A DNA stretch of 64,000 nt from NCBI RefSeq assembly GCF_001404985.1, contig NZ_JRLF01000015.1:186001-250000 (forward strand), read 5' to 3'. Within the stretch, counting starts at the first letter, position 1. The number at the start of each line of letters is the position of its first letter. This document shows, piece by piece, positions 1-9,000 of this stretch. Origin of the DNA: Flavobacterium aquidurense. GTDB taxonomy: Bacteria; Bacteroidota; Bacteroidia; Flavobacteriales; Flavobacteriaceae. The notes beneath the pieces were generated by a model that saw only the letters and a program-made list of their open reading frames with translations, was not told where the DNA came from and did no database searches. The position numbers and the translations under genes are program-made.

Positions 1-173
1 TTGGCGGACACACGCATACTTTTTTAGATAAACCTACAATTGTAAAAAACAAAGCGGGACAGGATGTTTTAGTAAATCAAGTGGGTTGTTACGGAATAAA
101 TTTAGGCCGAATAGATTTTTACTTTGATAAGGATAAAGCGCACACTAATCAAGGTAAATCAATTATTGTGTAA
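1..173 (+). CDS. Metallophosphatase / 5'-nucleotidase-like protein, C-terminal fragment
   Basis: Only the last 56 codons lie in the window; the frame is open from the left edge and stops with TAA at 171-173. The peptide begins GGHTHTFLDKP and ends in a short beta-rich tail (NQVGCYGINLGRIDFYFD). GGHTHT fits the last metal-binding His motif (GHxH) of calcineurin-like metallophosphoesterases, and in flavobacteria this kind of C-terminus belongs to secreted 5'-nucleotidase/metallophosphatase proteins. Substrate and signal peptide cannot be judged from the fragment. Its last 15 bp overlap the 3' end of the convergent membrane-protein gene at 159-854. Confidence 0.6.
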   Translation, partial: GGHTHTFLDKPTIVKNKAGQDVLVNQVGCYGINLGRIDFYFDKDKAHTNQGKSIIV

Positions 174-854
174 TGCCTTTTTTCGAATTTTGGCTTTTTC
201 TAGAAAGTACTTCACCATAAAGAAATAAGCCAAAATTTGAGTTACATCCCGAATTAAAACCAATACGATTGAATAGGAAAAGTATTCATTGAAAATATAA
301 AATATATCCGAAAATATATAGCTAATCGCCATTAATGACATTAAAAGGGTAATATGTGTTCCTTTAGTTATATAATTTACAAACGCAAAGTAACTCAAAA
401 TACTTAACACGATTCCGTACAAAGTATACAATACATTAAATTTCTTCATGTTATCTGATTGCAGGCTTAGTACTGAAACCAGCAGATAAACAATAAATAT
501 AACTATTATAGAAACGGGCAGAATATCTTTTCGCCTGAGTTTAATTTTTTCGTTATCTACTATTATCAGTTTTAAGATCAGGATGTAAACAATTAAAAAA
601 CTCACAACGCCTCCAATCTCAGAAACTTCAACATCCATTAAATCAAAAACCTGACCTACAAAGCAAAACAGAAACACTAAACTTTGTATTTTATTTATTT
701 TAAATTCACTGCTTATTAAAAAATAAATAAAAATTGCAGGAAGTACAATAGTTTTAGCATAAAGTGCATAAAAATCCTGTTGTGTACAATCAAAAATAAT
801 GGTACACAGTAGCGCTGTAAAGAATAAAATCAAAGACGGTTTATTCGCTTTCAT
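159..854 (-). CDS. Seven-to-eight-TM membrane protein, diverged YhhN/TMEM86-like
   Basis: A 231-residue, almost wholly hydrophobic protein with about seven or eight membrane spans and a basic C-terminus (EKAKIRKKALHNN). The layout resembles the YhhN/TMEM86 lysoplasmalogenase fold: a KTIVLPAIF segment after the first span, then FVGQVFDLM and ISYIFSDIFYIF where YhhN proteins carry their two conserved Asp-containing helices. The first Asp position reads Gln here (FVGQ instead of the usual GD), so the classical activity may be lost. The start lies inside the last codons of ligA (14-bp overlap), which suggests co-transcription and coupled translation from ligA. The 3' end overlaps the convergent upstream gene by 15 bp. 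The YhhN relation is inferred from pattern only; a purely structural membrane protein is the alternative. Confidence 0.6.
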   Translation of the reverse strand: MKANKPSLILFFTALLCTIIFDCTQQDFYALYAKTIVLPAIFIYFLISSEFKINKIQSLVFLFCFVGQVFDLMDVEVSEIGGVVSFLIVYILILKLIIVDNEKIKLRRKDILPVSIIVIFIVYLLVSVLSLQSDNMKKFNVLYTLYGIVLSILSYFAFVNYITKGTHITLLMSLMAISYIFSDIFYIFNEYFSYSIVLVLIRDVTQILAYFFMVKYFLEKAKIRKKALHNN

Positions 855-2847
855 TCAATTTTTTTATAAAATCTTCTTCTGATAATATAGGAATATTTAA
901 TTTATTTGCTTTTTCTAATTTTGCCGGTCCCATATTATCTCCTGCAACTACAAAATCAGTTTTAGCAGAAATTGAACTTCCTACTTTACCTCCGTTATCT
1001 TCGATTGTTTTCTTTAAATCGTCTCTTGAAAATTGTGCAAAAACCCCCGAAACTACAAAAGTTTTACCTATAAATTTATTGGTAGCATTTGGGTTAATTT
1101 TTTCTACAATTTCAAATTGAACTCCATAACTTTTAAGGCGTTCAATTATTTTTTTATTTTCTTCGTTTTCAAAAAATTCGATGACACTTTTTGCAATTCT
1201 TTCTCCAATTTCATCAACCAAAATCAAATCCATTAAAGAAGCCTGACTTAAGGCGTCGATATTTTTATAATGCTTAGCTAATTTTTTAGCCACTGTTTCA
1301 CCCACAAAGCGGATTCCTAGTGCAAAAAGAACACTTTCGAACGGAATTTCTTTTGATTTCTCTACACCATTTACCAGATTTTCGGCAGATTTTTTTGCCA
1401 TTCTTTCCAGGTGCAAAATATCGTCTACTTTTAGTTCGTATAAATCAGCATAATTATGAACCAGATCATTTTTAAAAAGTAAAGCAACAGTTTCTCCTCC
1501 AAGACCTTCAATATCCATGGCTTTTCTTGAAATGTAATGTTGGACTCTACCTATGATTTGTGGAGGACAGCCATAGAAATTAGGACAATAATGATTTGCT
1601 TCGCCTTCGGTTCTCACTAATTCAGTCTGGCATTCCGGACAATGTGTGATGTAATGTGTAACTTCTGAATTTTCAGGGCGTTTTGACAAATCAACTGCGA
1701 TAATTTTTGGAATAATCTCGCCTCCTTTTTCAACAAAAACAGTATCATTTATTCTGATATCTAATTTTTCTATTTGATCTGCATTATGCAAAGAAGCTCT
1801 TTTTACAATTGTTCCTGCCAATTGTACTGGCGCTAAATTAGCTACCGGTGTTATTGCTCCGGTGCGGCCTACCTGATATGTTATGGAATTTAGTTTTGTC
1901 GAAACCTGTTCTGATTTAAATTTGTAAGCAATGGCCCAACGTGGCGATTTTGCTGTGTAACCTAATTCTTCCTGATGTTGTATACTATTAACTTTTACAA
2001 CAACTCCATCCGTTTCATATGGTAAATTATGGCGATGAACATCCCAATAATCTATAAAGTCAAAAACTTCTTGCATGTTATTGACTAATTTCGCTTCGAC
2101 AGGTACTTTAAATCCCCATTTTCTGGCAGATTCCAGTCCTTCAAACTGAGATGAAAAAGGTAAATTATTTCCGGTTACAAAATACAGCAAACATTCTAAC
2201 GGACGTTTTGCAACCTCAGCGCTGTCTTGTAATTTTAAACTTCCTGAAGCTGTATTTCTTGGGTTTGAATAGGGCGTTTCTCCTATTTCTATTAATTCCT
2301 GGTTCATTTTTTCGAAACCGGCAAATGGCAAAATAATTTCTCCTCTAATATCAAATCTTTCCGGATAATTTCCTTTTAGTTTTAACGGGATTGATTTTAT
2401 GGTTTTGATATTATTGGTTACCTCATCTCCCTGAAAACCATCACCACGAGTTAGGGCTTGCACCAATTTTCCGTTTTCATACGTGATGCTTATCGATGCT
2501 CCATCATATTTTAATTCGCATGTATACTGCAAATTCACGTTTCCTAAAACTCTCTGGATTCGGTTTTCCCAATCAAGCAAATCTTCTTTAGAATATGAAT
2601 TATCCAAAGAATACATACGGTATTGATGTGCAATTGTTTTGAAGTTCTTGGTTACCATTCCTCCCACTCGCTGAGTTGGCGAATGTTCGTCAAAAAATTC
2701 AGGATGTTTATTTTCTAAATCCTGAAGTTCTTTTAGTTTAATATCAAAATCGTAATCAGAAATTGTGGCATTATCTAATACATAATAATTGTAGTTATGT
2801 TGATTAAGTTCGTCTCTTAAAGTCTGAATTGTTTCTTGAATACTCAT
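841..2847 (-). CDS. ligA: NAD-dependent DNA ligase LigA
   Basis: A full-length 668-residue bacterial DNA ligase, which seals nicks in replication and repair using NAD+. The N-terminal Ia domain is followed by the adenylation domain with the active-site Lys in ELKYDG (K113). Then come the OB fold, a four-Cys zinc finger (HCPECQ ... HYCPNFYGCPP, about residues 403-428), the helix-hairpin-helix block and a C-terminal BRCT domain (about 590-668, beginning NKFIGKTFVVSG). All catalytic motifs are intact. The gene is followed with a 14-bp overlap by the small membrane-protein gene. A TAATTTTG -7-like box lies about 45 bp upstream. Confidence 0.97.
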   Translation of the reverse strand: MSIQETIQTLRDELNQHNYNYYVLDNATISDYDFDIKLKELQDLENKHPEFFDEHSPTQRVGGMVTKNFKTIAHQYRMYSLDNSYSKEDLLDWENRIQRVLGNVNLQYTCELKYDGASISITYENGKLVQALTRGDGFQGDEVTNNIKTIKSIPLKLKGNYPERFDIRGEIILPFAGFEKMNQELIEIGETPYSNPRNTASGSLKLQDSAEVAKRPLECLLYFVTGNNLPFSSQFEGLESARKWGFKVPVEAKLVNNMQEVFDFIDYWDVHRHNLPYETDGVVVKVNSIQHQEELGYTAKSPRWAIAYKFKSEQVSTKLNSITYQVGRTGAITPVANLAPVQLAGTIVKRASLHNADQIEKLDIRINDTVFVEKGGEIIPKIIAVDLSKRPENSEVTHYITHCPECQTELVRTEGEANHYCPNFYGCPPQIIGRVQHYISRKAMDIEGLGGETVALLFKNDLVHNYADLYELKVDDILHLERMAKKSAENLVNGVEKSKEIPFESVLFALGIRFVGETVAKKLAKHYKNIDALSQASLMDLILVDEIGERIAKSVIEFFENEENKKIIERLKSYGVQFEIVEKINPNATNKFIGKTFVVSGVFAQFSRDDLKKTIEDNGGKVGSSISAKTDFVVAGDNMGPAKLEKANKLNIPILSEEDFIKKLNESE

Positions 2848-2892
2848 AAAATATTAAAATACTGGAGGTTGTGTTTTTGAATAACTGAATCT

Positions 2893-2900
2893 CAAAATTA
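2893..2900 (-). promoter_or_regulatory. Putative -7 box (TAATTTTG) of ligA
   Basis: The plus strand reads CAAAATTA, that is TAATTTTG on the ligA strand, matching the Bacteroidota -7 consensus TAnnTTTG about 45 bp before the ligA ATG. No TTG lies at the proper -33 distance, so this is only a partial promoter match. Confidence 0.35.
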
Positions 2901-2949
2901 GGATTATTTTTGTTGAAAAACAGTAAAAAAAGAAACTTTTACAAAATCA

Positions 2950-2983
2950 AAAATCAAGTTGCAAAACGATGCAACTTGATTTT
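2950..2983 (-). terminator. Hairpin terminator behind the adhesin/OmpA operon
   Basis: A 14-bp perfect inverted repeat (AAAATCAAGTTGCA / TGCAACTTGATTTT) with a six-base loop lies 110 bp downstream of the OmpA-family gene and before ligA. The T-run on the minus strand is short and interrupted. Position and stem length fit the end of the three-gene operon that begins at 16434. Confidence 0.7.
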
Positions 2984-3092
2984 CTTCTTGCCCATTATTC
3001 TTAAAAAGAATTAAACAAAACCAACTTCCAAATGGTTTCTTCGTTTTATATCTCAACACTGATTATCAACAACCTAGCTTGCAAATATAAAA

Positions 3093-5027
3093 CTATTTCT
3101 GAATAATGATAAAGTCTGATCGTCTGTTTAACAAATGTTCTTCTTCGGTACATTTTACTCCATTTTTACATTTATTAATTAAGCGTGTTTCGCCATAACC
3201 TATGGCGCTTTCTATTCTTGAGGTATCAATACCCTGAGAAATAATATAATCTCGTGTTGATTTTGCCCTGTTATCAGATAGTTTCAGGTTGTAAGCGTCT
3301 TTTCCTCTGGAATCTGTATGTGCTTCTATTTTGATTCGAATGTTAGGAAATTTTCTCATTATAAAAACTACTTTCGACAATTCTTCTATAGCCAGAGGTG
3401 TAATGTCGTATTTGTCGTAATCAAAATAAATTGGATTAACATCTACTTTTTCAACTCCTTTCTTTTTGACTACTAAATCATCGTAATTACTCAATTCAAA
3501 ATTAACATCTATAATTTCTCCTTCGTTTTCCTTGGTCGTTTCTACTGTTTTTTCGTCATCACTATAATTTGTTTTTTTAGCGACTAGTCGAACTGTTTTA
3601 TTACAAGGAACTGTAACGGCATATTTACCTTCGAAATTTGTTTTTGTTTCTGCCAAAATCTCGTTATATGAATTATAGGCCACAACGGTAACATCGCTTA
3701 TAGGTAATTTAGATTTTCTGTCTAGTGCTTTACCTGAAATATTCTGGTTACAAACCGGTTCTCCTTTTATAAACGAATAAATATCATCATCTCCTTTACC
3801 TCCTGCTCTGTTTGATGATAGATAACCATAAGTGCCGGTTCTGTCAATTATAAAAGTAAAATCGTCTTTGTTACTGTTTACCGGTGTTCCAAGATTTCTT
3901 GGTGTACTAAATGTTCCGTCTGAAAGAAATTTACTTTCGTACACATCTAAATCTCCTAAGCCATAATGTCCATCTGAAGAAAAATAAAGTACTCCGTTAC
4001 GAAAAAATGGAAAAAGATCATTACCCAGAGTATTAATTTTTGGTCCCAGATTTTGTGGCGAACTCATTGTTCCATCATCTGCAATCTTTACCACATACAG
4101 ATCTGTTTCACCATATCCGCCCGGCATATCTGATGCGAAGAAAAGCCATTGACCATCATCACTTAAACTAGGATGCCCAACAGAATAATCATCATTATCA
4201 AAGAAAACCTTTTGTGGATTTTCTACTTTTCCGTCGACCATTGTTCCTTTAAGGATTTGAAAATTATTAATCTTATCCCTGTCAATAACTAATTTGTTTT
4301 TCTTGATAATATTCGACGAGTAATAAATGGTTTTTCCACTGGCATCAAAACTTGCTGTTGCTTCATGGTATTTGGTCATTACATTAGGCATGAACAAATT
4401 TTCGTTAAACAAACTTCCATCGGCCGGATTTCTTTCTGCAACATATAAATTCAGGAAAGGCTGATTGTTCCAATTGTATAACTTCTCTCCAAAATTTGTT
4501 GTGTCTCTTGCTGATGTAAATACAATTCTGTCTTGATAAAATGTGGCTCCAAAATCTGATTTGCCGGTATTTATTTCTAAATTTTTAATTTGATACAGAG
4601 ATTTTGCTTTCGCTATGCTATCGAGTTGTTTTTTTTGGGCAACATATCGATTAATCTCTTTTTGATCTCCTTTTTTATTTAGATATTCTTTTGTGATTTT
4701 ATCGGCATCGTCATAATCCATAACTGCTTTCATTGTCTGAATGTAACGCAGGTAATAGATATCTGTTAGATTATTTCCTTGCACTTCATATAATCTTTTG
4801 TACCATTTTAATGCATTTCTGGCATCTGAAATAAAATAATAAGAGTCAGCAGCATTTTTTATCGTTTGAGCCGATGGATTCTCTATGTTTTGCAAACATT
4901 CTTCGTAAGCTTTTGAAGCATCTAAGTAAGAGTAGTTTTTAAACAAAGCATCGGCCTTTTTTAAATTAGTTTGAGCAAAACCAAATGTAAAACTCAATAC
5001 TAAACTCAGGATATATAATTTTTTCAT
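3093..5027 (-). CDS. OmpA-family protein with TPR and WD40-like (PD40) domains
   Basis: A 644-residue exported protein with a signal peptide (MKKLYILSLVLSFTFGFAQ). A TPR-like helical region covers about residues 20-140. A PD40 beta-propeller follows at about 160-420, with repeated motifs such as LSDDGQWLFFASD and YFSSDGHYGLGDLDVY. A carboxypeptidase-regulatory-like beta-sandwich lies at about 430-510, and a C-terminal OmpA peptidoglycan-binding domain at about 530-644 (IYFDYDKYDI, IEAHTDSRGKDAYN, LSDNRAKS). Proteins of this build are often encoded directly behind PorP/SprF genes in flavobacteria. Here the gene is 12 bp behind the SprF-like gene. The probable role is anchoring the outer-membrane adhesin export complex to the cell wall. 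Domain calls are firm; the role is inferred from the operon. Confidence 0.88.
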   Translation of the reverse strand: MKKLYILSLVLSFTFGFAQTNLKKADALFKNYSYLDASKAYEECLQNIENPSAQTIKNAADSYYFISDARNALKWYKRLYEVQGNNLTDIYYLRYIQTMKAVMDYDDADKITKEYLNKKGDQKEINRYVAQKKQLDSIAKAKSLYQIKNLEINTGKSDFGATFYQDRIVFTSARDTTNFGEKLYNWNNQPFLNLYVAERNPADGSLFNENLFMPNVMTKYHEATASFDASGKTIYYSSNIIKKNKLVIDRDKINNFQILKGTMVDGKVENPQKVFFDNDDYSVGHPSLSDDGQWLFFASDMPGGYGETDLYVVKIADDGTMSSPQNLGPKINTLGNDLFPFFRNGVLYFSSDGHYGLGDLDVYESKFLSDGTFSTPRNLGTPVNSNKDDFTFIIDRTGTYGYLSSNRAGGKGDDDIYSFIKGEPVCNQNISGKALDRKSKLPISDVTVVAYNSYNEILAETKTNFEGKYAVTVPCNKTVRLVAKKTNYSDDEKTVETTKENEGEIIDVNFELSNYDDLVVKKKGVEKVDVNPIYFDYDKYDITPLAIEELSKVVFIMRKFPNIRIKIEAHTDSRGKDAYNLKLSDNRAKSTRDYIISQGIDTSRIESAIGYGETRLINKCKNGVKCTEEEHLLNRRSDFIIIQK

Positions 5028-5039
5028 AGGTTTTTATAT

Positions 5040-5972
5040 TTAGAAGAATCTAGGAGATTTGATTTTACTTTCTTTTTTATTGAATTGATAGCGTAAAATG
5101 ATTTCATGAGTTCCATCATTGTACTTGTTCAAATCACTAACGGTGTAATCAAAGGCATATCCGATATAGAAACTTTTGGATATTTGAAAACCTGCCAATA
5201 TACTCACAGAATCATCTGTTCGATAAGATCCTCCAATTACAAATTTCTCTGCAATCATAAAGTTCGCCGATATATCAGCCGTAAGTGGCGCTCCGCTTAC
5301 TGCTTTTACTAAAAATGCCGGCTTAAACTTTAAATTAGGATTCAGATCAAAAACATAACCTCCCATTAAATAATAATGCAAACGATCGTAATCTATCGAT
5401 TCCTGAACATCGTCGTAATAATCATTTTGAAGAAAGCTTGGAATAGAGAATCCCAAATACCATTTATCAGTATAATAGTAAACCCCGGCTCCTACAGCTA
5501 ATTTCATTTGATTGTCAATGTTTTGATTTAATAAAACATCATTATTATTATAATATCTCCCTTTAGACCAATCTACATTCAACATTCTCATACCTGCTTT
5601 TAGACCAAATGCTAATCTTTTTTCATATCCTAACGGAATTGAATAAGAGAAATTTCCGTCCAGATATAATTCGTTCGATGGACCAATTTTGTCATTTACG
5701 ACGCTTAATCCCAAACCTATCATCTCATTTCGCAGCGGTGAATGTATAGAAAACGATTGTGTTTCTGGTGCCCCATCTATTCCAACCCATTGAGAACGGT
5801 GTAAAAGTGTGGCTTCTAATGTTCCCGTAGATCCAGCATAAGCTGGATTTACGGACATTGTGTTGTACATATATTGTGTGTACTCCGGATCTTGTTGTGC
5901 ACTGGCACAAAATGTAATAAAAGAACATATTAAAATGAAATACGTTTCTAATGATTTTATATATAGTTTCAT
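5040..5972 (-). CDS. PorP/SprF family type IX secretion outer-membrane protein
   Basis: A 310-residue PorP/SprF protein: signal peptide ending CASAQQ, then the family signature near the start (DPEYTQYMYNTMSVNPAYAG), beta-barrel strands rich in Tyr and Gly, and a C-terminal aromatic strand. In Flavobacterium johnsoniae, SprF is needed for export of the SprB adhesin, and SprF paralogues are encoded beside adhesins with type-B C-terminal domains. This gene lies 46 bp behind the giant adhesin gene and 12 bp before the OmpA-like gene, so it is very probably the dedicated partner of that adhesin. I give no sprF symbol because many paralogues exist. Confidence 0.92.
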   Translation of the reverse strand: MKLYIKSLETYFILICSFITFCASAQQDPEYTQYMYNTMSVNPAYAGSTGTLEATLLHRSQWVGIDGAPETQSFSIHSPLRNEMIGLGLSVVNDKIGPSNELYLDGNFSYSIPLGYEKRLAFGLKAGMRMLNVDWSKGRYYNNNDVLLNQNIDNQMKLAVGAGVYYYTDKWYLGFSIPSFLQNDYYDDVQESIDYDRLHYYLMGGYVFDLNPNLKFKPAFLVKAVSGAPLTADISANFMIAEKFVIGGSYRTDDSVSILAGFQISKSFYIGYAFDYTVSDLNKYNDGTHEIILRYQFNKKESKIKSPRFF

Positions 5973-6018
5973 AACGATACTTATTAAGTTTAATTAATTA
6001 GATGATTAATACAGCTGA

Positions 6019-9000
6019 TTATCTCATTATGGATAACCATCCTTTTTTAGCCGATCCATCTCCAATGGTTATCACATAAAAATAAGTACCTGTTGGCAAC
6101 ATATCTCCTCTATTAACCACTCCGGATACATTGGCAGTTCCGTCCCAATCATTTTCATAATGTTGTTTACTATATACTAATGAACCGTATCTGTTATAAA
6201 CTTTCAACTCATTGTTAGGATATGATTCGATACAATCAATTCTGAACAGATCATTAGCTCCATCATTATTTGGAGTGAACTCATTGTAAACTGTCAAACA
6301 AATTGGTTCAACAAAAGCTGAAGCCGAATTATTTGATGCATCAACATCTAAAGGAGTCGAAATTTCGACAGTTGCAACGTTAAGGTAATTACCACTTGGC
6401 AATACTTCTGCAACTATTGTAAGTACTACGCTTTGTCCGGCATTTAAAGTTGGAATTGTCCAAAGTTGTGTCCCTAAATCGTATGTTCCTACAGTTGTAG
6501 ATGCACTTACTAAATCATAGCCGCTTGGTAATAACTCGCTTACGATTGTATTGATAAAATTACCCTGACCTACGTTATTTACTGTTACCGTAAATGTTAT
6601 CTGCTCACCAAAATTAGGTGTAGGATTGCTAACTGTGTTTGTAATCGTTAGATCAGAACAAGTTGCTACAGTAACATTTAAAGTTTTAGTGGTAGTCTCA
6701 TTGCAAGTATTTGTATACTTAACCTCAACTTTACCCGGTCCAATATCAGACCATGAAACTGTTACAGATCCGTCAGCATTTCCTCCCCCGGAAGTAATTG
6801 TTCCGTTGGTAATTGACCAAACGTAATCAGATTTTCCGTTGGCAATTGAATATGTGATTCCCTGAAAAACACATGGCGTATCATCTGTAGTCGTGATTGG
6901 TACCAAAGCATCATTTTCAAAAGCAATCGTTACTCCTAATCTGGTAGCGCTCTCACAACCATTTGTTGTATTATTAAGTGCTGCTGCATAATATGTTGTA
7001 GCAGTAAGTGGTGTATTTGCTGCTAATGGTGTTCCGCCAGTTGCAGAAGTATACCATACTACATTTGCCTCATTTACAATAATACTTGCAATTGTTGGAA
7101 CTGCTGACAAACAAAATGTTTGTGTTGTTTTTGGTGTAGTAACAATACCTGGCGTATTTACATTTACTGTAACCGCTAATCTTGCAGGATTTTCACAACC
7201 TGAACCACTCGCAATAACACCGTAATAAATACCGCTGGCTAAAGCTGTTGTTCCAGGAATTGCTGTTCCTCCTGTAGGAGTACTGTACCAGATTACATTT
7301 GCTTCATTTACCTGAATATTAGAAACCTTTGGCGCATTTACAGAACAGAAGTTCTGAGTTAACGAATTCGTTGTTGGTGTCGCCATTGGATTCACAATCG
7401 TAATCATAACCGGTAAACGACTTGCACTTTTACATCCTGTTACAGGATCTGTAATTTCTCCATAATAAGTACCTGAAGTTAAAGCTGTAGTTGCAGGAAT
7501 TGCTGTTCCGCCTGTAGCAGCAACAAACCAACTTACATTACTTTCGTTCACTTGAATACTTGCAAAGGTTGGAGCACTGGTTGAACAGAAGTTCTGAGCT
7601 GCATTATTAGTTGTAGGAGTATTTGAGTTTCCAATTGTGATGGTCACTTTTAATCTAATACTACTTTCACAACCTGTAATTGCATCTTTTAATGCTGCAT
7701 AATAATCTCCATTTGCCAAAGCTGTTGTTGTAGCAATTGGTGTTCCGCCTGTTGGAGTATTATACCAAACCACATTGCTTTGATTTACCTGAATATTTGC
7801 AATAGTTGAATTATTTTCTGAACAAAAAGCCTGTGTAGCCATAGTAGTTGTTGGTGTAGCCGGATCAGTAACATTTATAGTTACTGATAATCTTGTAACA
7901 CTTTCACAACTTGTAGTTGCATCTTTTAAGGCTGCAAAATAAGTTCCGCTTGTAAGTGGCGTTGTAGACGCAATTGCTGTTCCGCCTGTTAGAGCCGTAT
8001 ACCAAACGATATTTGCCTGATTAAACTGAACACTTGCAAAAGTTGGCGCATTTGCCACACAGAAATTTTGCGTTCCTGCAGTTACCAATGTTGGTGTTCC
8101 AGGATCTGTAACGCTAATGGTTACCGATAATCTTGTAACACTCTCACAACTTGTAACAGGATCTACTAATGCCGCAAAATAAGTTCCGCTTGTAAGTGGC
8201 GTTGTAGAGGTAATTGCTGTTCCGCCTGTTAAAGCCGTATACCAAACGATATTTGTTTCGTTAAACTGAACACTTGCAAAAGTTGGTGCATTTACAAGAC
8301 AGAAGTTTTGTGTTCCTGCAGTTACTAAAGTTGGTGTTCCAGGATCTGAAACATTAATGGTCACAGATAATCTTACCGCACTTTCGCAGGTTGTAGTTGC
8401 ATCTTTTAAGGCTGCAAAATAAGTTCCGCTTGTGAGTGGCGTTGTAGACGGGATTGCTGTTCCGCCTGTTAAAGCTGTATACCAAACGATATTTGTTTCG
8501 TTAAACTGAACACTTGCAAAAGTTGGCGCATTTACCAGACAGAAGTTTTGTGTTCCTGCAGTTACCAATGTTGGTGTTCCAGGATCTGAAACATTAATGG
8601 TCACAGATAATCTAACAGAACTTTCGCAAGCTGTTGTAGCATCTTTTAAGGCTGCAAAATAAGTTCCGCTTGTAAGTGGTGTTGTAGACGGGATTGCTGT
8701 TCCACCTGTTAAAGCTGTATACCAAACGATATTTGTTTCGTTAAACTGAACACTTGCAAAGGTTGGTGCATTTACCAGACAGAAATTTTGTGTTCCAGCA
8801 GTTACCAATGTTGGCGTTGCAGGATCTGTAACGCTAATGGTCACTGATAATCTTACAGCACTTTCGCAAGTTGTAGTTGCATCAACTAAAGCCGCAAAAT
8901 AAGTTCCGCTTGTAAGTGGTGTTGTAGACGGGATTACTGTTCCACCTGTTAAAGCTGTATACCAAACGATATTTGTTTCGTTAAACTGAACACTTGCAAA

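Noticed and set aside
6626..6826. Plus-strand open frame within the adhesin gene, and others at 15734-15952 and 15656-15838
   Set aside because: Antisense or other-frame shadows of a clearly coding repeat gene, with low-complexity translations and no start context.
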